Shown in pieces: positions 6,863-13,952 of a stretch of 13,952 nt of DNA. How positions within the stretch are numbered: position 1 is the stretch's first letter; the number at the start of each line of letters is the position of its first letter. Where the stretch lies: assembly GCA_905182935.1 (NCBI GenBank), contig CAJJDL010000163.1, forward strand, positions 1 through 13,952. The letters are read 5' to 3'. The DNA is from an uncultured Nitrospinaceae bacterium. Lineage in GTDB: Bacteria > Nitrospinota > Nitrospinia > Nitrospinales > VA-1. The position numbers were made by a program, and so were the translations under genes. The notes beneath the pieces were generated by a model, which was given only the letters and a program-made list of their open reading frames with translations, was not told where the DNA came from and did not search any database.

Positions 6863-6879
6863 ACCTTAAAAATTAAGGT
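6863..6879. repeat. Inverted repeat ACCTTAA-AAA-TTAAGGT
   Basis: A perfect 7-bp stem with a 3-base loop, directly beside the DnaA box at 6854-6862 and overlapping the first base of a TATAAT at 6879-6884. No T-run follows, so it is not a standard plus-strand intrinsic terminator. It could be a protein-binding palindrome or a weak dnaA 3' hairpin. Confidence 0.5.
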
Positions 6880-6984
6880 ATAATATCTACGTAACCAAAA
6901 CCCTTCCAAAGATTAAAATTATATTACTCGTTACCAATAAGTTTTAAGATAAAAATTATACAAGATTTCAATGTGTTACATCAG

Positions 6985-6993
6985 TTATCCACA
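6985..6993 (+). promoter_or_regulatory. DnaA box (TTATCCACA), exact consensus
   Basis: An exact consensus DnaA box, oriented toward gyrB and 12 bp before the first DnaA-trio. This is the box expected to anchor DnaA before it extends onto single-stranded trios. Confidence 0.85.
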
Positions 6994-7005
6994 TATTAAC
7001 AGGCC

Positions 7006-7020
7006 CTACTACTACTACTA
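7006..7020. promoter_or_regulatory. Five perfect DnaA-trios and start of the unwinding element
   Basis: Five consecutive CTA triplets, so the complementary strand read 3' to 5' is GAT repeated five times, the preferred DnaA-trio that DnaA contacts in single-stranded DNA. They directly follow the spacer that ends in AGGCC (7001-7005) and lead into the AT-rich DNA at 7021-7070, which is the likely melting site. Confidence 0.75.
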
Positions 7021-7061
7021 AGCTTAATAACTACCTTTAAAATTATAATAATAGTAAATAA

Positions 7062-9674
<2,613 letters not shown>

Positions 9675-9709
9675 TAATGTGTTTAAAGGTTAAAAAATAG
9701 AGGGGGACA

Positions 9710-12151
9710 ATGCCAGAACCAGTTGAAGAAAAGGTACTACCGATCAGCATTAATGAGGAGATGAAAACATCATACCTCGATTATGCCATGAGCGTAATCA
9801 TTGGCCGTGCCTTGCCCGACATAAGAGATGGCTTAAAACCGGTTCACCGGCGCATTCTTTTCGCGATGCAAGTAGTAAGTAATGCTCATAACAAACCTTA
9901 TAAAAAGTCTGCTCGTATAGTAGGTGATGTAATTGGTAAATATCACCCACATGGAGATACGGCGGTATATGACACCATTGTTCGATTAGCGCAGACTTTT
10001 TCGCAAAGGTATCCTCTGGTTGATGGGCAAGGAAATTTTGGGTCGATAGATGGTGATTCAGCTGCTGCCATGAGGTATACCGAAATTCGTATGTCTGAGA
10101 TTACTCAAGAGCTCCTCCATGATTTGGAAAAAGATACGGTTCGGTTTACACCAAATTATGATGAATCTCTAACAGAGCCATCTGTTTTACCAGCCTCCTT
10201 TCCTCATTTACTGGCCAATGGGACTTCTGGAATAGCTGTGGGAATGGCTACTAATATACCGCCTCATAACCTGAAAGAGCTTATTGATGCGACAATCCAT
10301 TTGGCTATAAATCCTGATTGCACAATTCAAGATTTGATTGCAATCATACCAGGGCCTGATTTTCCAACGAGCGGTATTATTAATGGAACATCTGGGATTC
10401 GATCTGCATACCTTAATGGAAGGGGTATTATTAAAGTTAGAGGACGGGTGAATATTGAATTAATGGAGAAGGGAGATCGGGAACGAATAGTAATTCAAGA
10501 GCTACCATATCAGGTAAACAAAGCGCGCCTTGTAGAAAAAATTGCAGATCTAGTAAGAAATAAGAGACTAGACGGAATCTCTGACCTCCGAGACGAATCG
10601 GACCGTGATGGAATTCGAGTAGTATTGGAATTAAAAAAAGGAGTCATGGCCCAAGTTATTATAAATACCCTTTATAAAAACACGCAGCTTCAGGATACAT
10701 TTGGAGTCATCATGTTAGCGATAGTAAATCAACAACCCAAAGTTCTCAATCTCAAAGAAATGTTGCATCACTTCATTGTATTTCGGCAGGAAGTGGTGAC
10801 AAGGCGGACTGCGTTTGATTTAAAAAAGGCACAGGAAAAGGAACATATTTATCTGGGGTTGAAAATTGCTATAGATAATATGGATGAAGTAGTTGCTTTA
10901 ATAAGGGCAGCAGCAGATCCAGGCGAGGCATTATCTGGGTTAGTGGAAAACTTTGCGCTTTCAGAAATTCAGGGTAAGGCTATTTTAGAAATGCGTCTTC
11001 AGCGTTTAACGGGCTTGGAAAGACAAAAAATAGTTGATGAATTACAAGCGATTATAAAATTAATTAAAGAATTAGAAAATATTCTTGCCAACGATGATGT
11101 GAAGATGAAAATCATCCGTGATGAGTTGATATCCATAAAAGAAAAGTATGGAGACGATCGGCGTACAGAAATTATTCCTAGCGAAATTGATGATATCGAT
11201 ATAGAAGATATGATTACCGATGAAAATGTTGTGGTTAGTTATTCGCGTGGCGGCTATATCAAACGCCAGAGTATTGATAATTACCGTTCTCAGCATAGAG
11301 GTGGTAAGGGAATAAAGGGTATGAAGGTAAACGAAGAAGACGTGGTGGAGAATATTTTTGTCGCTTCCACTCTTGATAGCCTCATGGTGTTTACGAGCCT
11401 TGGTAAAGTACACTGGCTTAAAGTTTATACAATTCCTGATGTCCTTCGCACATCTAAAGGGAAATCGATAGCAAACCTACTGCCTCTTAAACCCGAAGAA
11501 AGTATCGCAGGTATTCTTTCTGTTAAAAAATTTGAAGAAGGAAAAAATGTTCTAATTGTTACAGAAAGGGGTGTTGTTAAAAAAACATCTTTGATGGCCT
11601 ATAGCAAGCCTCGGCAAGGGGGAATAATTGGATTAACAATTGATGAAGATGATCGGGTTATCGCTGCTGGTTTGACAGATGGTTCCAATGATATCTTGAT
11701 GGTGACAGAAAATGGTTATTCGATTCGTTTTCGAGAAGATGAAGTGAGAACAATTGGAAGAACAGGCCGTGGAGTACGAGGCATCCGTTTAAAATCAGGA
11801 GACCGGGTTGTGGGTGCTTGTGTCGTTCAACCAGAAACTACGATTTTAACTGTAACGGATAAAGGCTATGGAAAGAGGACCCAATTAGATGAATACCCAG
11901 TTCAGGGCCGCGGCGGAATGGGGGTTATAACTATTAAGTGCAATGAAAAAATAGGATTAGTTATAGGGGTTGAACAGGTGTTAGCAAATGACGAGATTCT
12001 CGTTATTACTTCTGAAGGAAATATTGTGCGAATGCATGTTAACGAAATATCTTTAATAGGTCGCAACACTCAGGGTGTCAAGGTTGTCAGCTTGAAAAAT
12101 GATAACCGTGTGGTTTGTATTGAAAAGTTAATGGAAGAGACTGGGTCATAA
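9710..12151 (+). CDS. gyrA: DNA gyrase subunit A
   Basis: GyrA cuts and rejoins DNA through a phosphotyrosine link and wraps DNA to set the handedness of supercoiling. The 813-residue protein has the catalytic pair R122-Y123 in [10 protein letters not shown]. The quinolone-determining segment [11 protein letters not shown] (80-90) has T84 and D88 at the E. coli S83 and D87 positions, so it looks like a susceptible-type sequence with natural T for S. The GyrA box reads QHRGGKG (bases 11291-11311), with H where K or R is usual. The C-terminal beta-pinwheel blades are visible ([48 protein letters not shown]). The long acidic tail of E. coli GyrA is absent. A strong AGGGGG precedes the ATG; the gene is in an operon with gyrB. 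Confidence 0.97.
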   Translation: MPEPVEEKVLPISINEEMKTSYLDYAMSVIIGRALPDIRDGLKPVHRRILFAMQVVSNAHNKPYKKSARIVGDVIGKYHPHGDTAVYDTIVRLAQTFSQRYPLVDGQGNFGSIDGDSAAAMRYTEIRMSEITQELLHDLEKDTVRFTPNYDESLTEPSVLPASFPHLLANGTSGIAVGMATNIPPHNLKELIDATIHLAINPDCTIQDLIAIIPGPDFPTSGIINGTSGIRSAYLNGRGIIKVRGRVNIELMEKGDRERIVIQELPYQVNKARLVEKIADLVRNKRLDGISDLRDESDRDGIRVVLELKKGVMAQVIINTLYKNTQLQDTFGVIMLAIVNQQPKVLNLKEMLHHFIVFRQEVVTRRTAFDLKKAQEKEHIYLGLKIAIDNMDEVVALIRAAADPGEALSGLVENFALSEIQGKAILEMRLQRLTGLERQKIVDELQAIIKLIKELENILANDDVKMKIIRDELISIKEKYGDDRRTEIIPSEIDDIDIEDMITDENVVVSYSRGGYIKRQSIDNYRSQHRGGKGIKGMKVNEEDVVENIFVASTLDSLMVFTSLGKVHWLKVYTIPDVLRTSKGKSIANLLPLKPEESIAGILSVKKFEEGKNVLIVTERGVVKKTSLMAYSKPRQGGIIGLTIDEDDRVIAAGLTDGSNDILMVTENGYSIRFREDEVRTIGRTGRGVRGIRLKSGDRVVGACVVQPETTILTVTDKGYGKRTQLDEYPVQGRGGMGVITIKCNEKIGLVIGVEQVLANDEILVITSEGNIVRMHVNEISLIGRNTQGVKVVSLKNDNRVVCIEKLMEETGS

Positions 12152-12218
12152 ACCCAATAGTAATTTTCTAATCCCCCTTAGTAGCTTCATTTCAATTATT
12201 GTTAGACTAGATGGGCTT

Positions 12219-13013
12219 ATGAAGAATTGTATTAGGTTGGTTCTACTAATTTTACTCCCCGTTTCTTTTTCTTTGCTGGCGTGTGGAAATAATGAAGGCC
12301 AAAATTTAATTCTTAAGGCCAATAATGAATGGATAAAAGGTAAGAACCATAGTGCGGTTGAGCAATTTAAAGCTATTCTTAAAAAATATCCATCAGACCA
12401 GTTCGCTGAAGAAGCATTATTTCGTTTGGGAGAAATTTTTCATTTCAGTTTAAATAATAGTAAGCAAGCAATTACTTATTTTCAGGAGGTTAAGAAACTT
12501 AATAAAGAGGGGGTGTTTGGCTTCGATGCTCAAAAGTATATTGCGGAGATTATGGAATTTACTTTTAAAGATTATGATCAGGCCATTATTGAATACCAGC
12601 ATTTGATTAATGAGTTTGATCAACCAATGAAGCATGCCGATCATCAGTATCGAATTGCATCCATATATATTAAAAAGCAAAACTATAACCAGGCTCTTGC
12701 CGAATTTGAAATTCTTCTTGAAAGGTATTCAGAAAGCATCCGAGTAGAAAAGGTGCATTTTAAAATTATAGAAACACTATATACTTTGAATCGCTGTTCA
12801 GATGTTCAAGACTATTTTAAGCATTTTTTTGAAATTTTCCCTGGAAGCAAATATCTTAATGAGATAAATTTTATACTAGCATCCTGTTTGGAGGAAAAAG
12901 GTAAGTTAAAGGAAGCATATAGTAAGTTTAAGTTATTGAAAAATAATTATATTTATCCTATTTTGCTTGAAATGAAGATGGAAAGCCTTGAAAAAAGGAT
13001 TAAAAAAAAGTAA
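12219..13013 (+). CDS. TPR-repeat lipoprotein (BamD/YbgF-like architecture)
   Basis: This 264-residue protein begins with a lipoprotein signal: MKNCIRLV, a hydrophobic stretch, and lipobox LLAC with the lipidated Cys at residue 22. The mature part is nearly all tetratricopeptide-like helix pairs, roughly five or six. Examples are GKNHSAVEQFKAILKKYPSDQFAEEALFRLGEI, KDYDQAIIEYQHLINEFD, QNYNQALAEFEILLERYSES and GKLKEAYSKFKLLKNN. Each has the FxxxLxxYP-type turn seen in outer-membrane TPR lipoproteins such as BamD and in YbgF/CpoB. It is probably exported, lipid-anchored and a protein-binding scaffold in the periplasm. The sequence alone does not say which complex. A frame from the ATG at 12211 stops at once, fixing the start at 12219, 67 bp after gyrA. 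The end is lysine-rich (KRIKKK). Confidence 0.85.
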   Translation: MKNCIRLVLLILLPVSFSLLACGNNEGQNLILKANNEWIKGKNHSAVEQFKAILKKYPSDQFAEEALFRLGEIFHFSLNNSKQAITYFQEVKKLNKEGVFGFDAQKYIAEIMEFTFKDYDQAIIEYQHLINEFDQPMKHADHQYRIASIYIKKQNYNQALAEFEILLERYSESIRVEKVHFKIIETLYTLNRCSDVQDYFKHFFEIFPGSKYLNEINFILASCLEEKGKLKEAYSKFKLLKNNYIYPILLEMKMESLEKRIKKK

Positions 13014-13097
13014 TTTTTTTTTGAGGTAATACAAGGGATAAAGTAATAATAGTATATTGAGTTTTTATAGGACTGAACAATTATTAGAAAGATATGA

Positions 13098-13183
13098 GGA
13101 GGGATGGCCGAGTGGTTTAAGGCGGCGGTCTTGAAAACCGTTGTACGAAAGTACCGTGGGTTCGAATCCTACTCCCTCCGCCA
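13098..13183 (+). tRNA. tRNA-Ser (anticodon UGA)
   Basis: The acceptor arms GGAGGGA (13098-13104) and TCCCTCC (13173-13179) pair perfectly, followed by discriminator G and a genomically encoded CCA (13181-13183). The anticodon stem GCGGT/ACCGT encloses loop CTTGAAA with anticodon TGA at 13132-13134, which reads UCA and, by wobble, other UCN codons. The T arm has GTGGGTTCGAATCC. A long variable arm (TTGTACGAAAGTACC region) confirms a class II serine tRNA. The preceding 84 bp (13014-13097) hold no gene I can support. Confidence 0.97.
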
Positions 13184-13230
13184 AGTTTTAGAAATAAGTT
13201 GATAAATAAAACTGAAAGTTAACTATTAAT

Positions 13231-13323
<93 letters not shown>

Positions 13324-13354
13324 AAATTTAACGATCAAAAAAAGAATACGTAAT

Positions 13355-13909
13355 TTGCGAGATAGAAAAGAGTATTTAACCTTGGCAGGTGTTTTTATAT
13401 TGTTAGGAACAGTAGCCTGTTCCATGGGTACTGATAAGAGTACTCCTTTGCCTGAAAAACCTTTCAATAAGTTGAGTAATATAGAGGGTTCAGGTACAAA
13501 ACTGGGTGAACATCCCGAGGTTAATGAGGTTAAAATTATTCATCGAAAAATCCTTGTCCCTTCAGAGGTTGAGGGGAAATGGAAAGCCGTAAAAATAATG
13601 GTTCGGAGTAAGGTAGATGAGGAACTGGGGGGAATACAAACATTAGAATTAGGTGCTAGTTTTATTCCCTCGGGAACAGAGTTAAAAGTGACTTTGGGTC
13701 CATTTTTACCAAACTTTATGATGGACAAGACGACATACACATCAATAGGTATTGAAGTATTAAACCCAGCGGTTCAACTCATAGTTGAAGAGATGGGAAA
13801 AGTTATTTATAAAGGGTGGATTTTTAAAAAATTTCCTTCGATGTATGCATTTGAGCACCATTTAATATCGATTGAACTATTAGAGGCAATCCCAACTCAT
13901 GTATCGTAG
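13355..13909 (+). CDS. Small lipoprotein, DUF2155-like, probable TTG start
   Basis: The open frame continues upstream into the tRNA-Ser gene, but the only ATG there (13271) lies inside the tRNA and its first 20 or so residues do not look like protein. The TTG at 13355 gives a 184-residue product with an ideal lipoprotein signal: RDRK, a hydrophobic core (LAGVFILLG) and TVAC with Cys22. Only an AAAGAA-like purine stretch precedes it. The mature part has GKWKAVKIMVRSKVDEELGG, a SFIPSGTELKVTLGPFLPNF segment, then NPAVQLIVEEMGKVIYKGWIFKKFPSMYAFEHH. This pattern (KAVKI, FLPxF, NPAV, GWxFxxFP, H) resembles DUF2155, a family of unknown function. I am fairly sure it is an exported lipoprotein and less sure of the family. 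It begins 33 bp after tRNA-Ser(GCU) and could share its transcript. The last 43 bp of the window show nothing. Confidence 0.75.
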   Translation: MRDRKEYLTLAGVFILLGTVACSMGTDKSTPLPEKPFNKLSNIEGSGTKLGEHPEVNEVKIIHRKILVPSEVEGKWKAVKIMVRSKVDEELGGIQTLELGASFIPSGTELKVTLGPFLPNFMMDKTTYTSIGIEVLNPAVQLIVEEMGKVIYKGWIFKKFPSMYAFEHHLISIELLEAIPTHVS

Positions 13910-13952
13910 ATGAAATAAACAGGACCGTTATTTAGTTAATCAAGCGCCCATA

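Noticed and set aside
7046-7057. TAATAATAGTAA as a second, opposite-strand DnaA-trio array
   Set aside because: It fits the loose trio consensus, but AT-rich DNA produces such triplets easily and no DnaA box is placed to load DnaA in that direction.
13002-13022. A-run and T-run around the TPR lipoprotein stop as an intrinsic terminator
   Set aside because: A pure A/T stem without any GC pairs is too weak to support a terminator call.
13184-13213. AGTTTTA / TAAAACT inverted repeat between the two tRNA genes
   Set aside because: Seven mostly A/T pairs with a 16-base loop; likely chance in AT-rich spacer DNA.

Overview
The window looks like the replication-origin region of an AT-rich Gram-negative bacterium. 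Two divergent blocks of housekeeping genes meet between etfB and dnaA. The Gram-negative reading rests on a GyrB with the long insertion in its C-terminal half, two predicted lipoproteins (one a TPR protein), and a bactofilin beside parAB. The set parAB-bactofilin, gyrBA, TPR lipoprotein, tRNA-Ser pair and DUF2155-like lipoprotein suggests a deltaproteobacterial-type lineage in the broad sense. That placement is inference and no species is claimed.

Left block, minus strand, read right to left from about 5.27 kb to position 1: etfB, a small one-helix membrane protein, etfA, rsmG, a parS pair, parA, parB, bactofilin, and the first 28 codons of rsmI cut by the window edge. It mixes electron transfer flavoprotein genes with the chromosome segregation locus and two 16S rRNA methyltransferases. 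parA and parB overlap by 4 bases.

Right block, plus strand from about 5.47 kb: dnaA, a 232-bp intergenic region with the marks of oriC, gyrB, gyrA, a TPR lipoprotein, tRNA-Ser(UGA), tRNA-Ser(GCU), and a small lipoprotein that probably starts at TTG. dnaN and recF, which often sit between dnaA and gyrB, are absent.

The parts form a coherent origin module. DnaA would act at a consensus DnaA box followed by a GC-rich spacer, five perfect DnaA-trios and an AT-rich stretch at 6985-7070. ParB would load at two parS sites 42 bp apart, about 4.6 kb to the left. Gyrase is encoded directly next to the proposed origin. Local G/C strand bias also changes between dnaA and gyrB, which supports the origin placement.

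I found no mobile element, CRISPR array, phage gene or clearly novel multi-gene system. The most rewarding items are the very clean origin architecture, the tandem parS, and the unrecognised membrane micro-gene between etfB and etfA.
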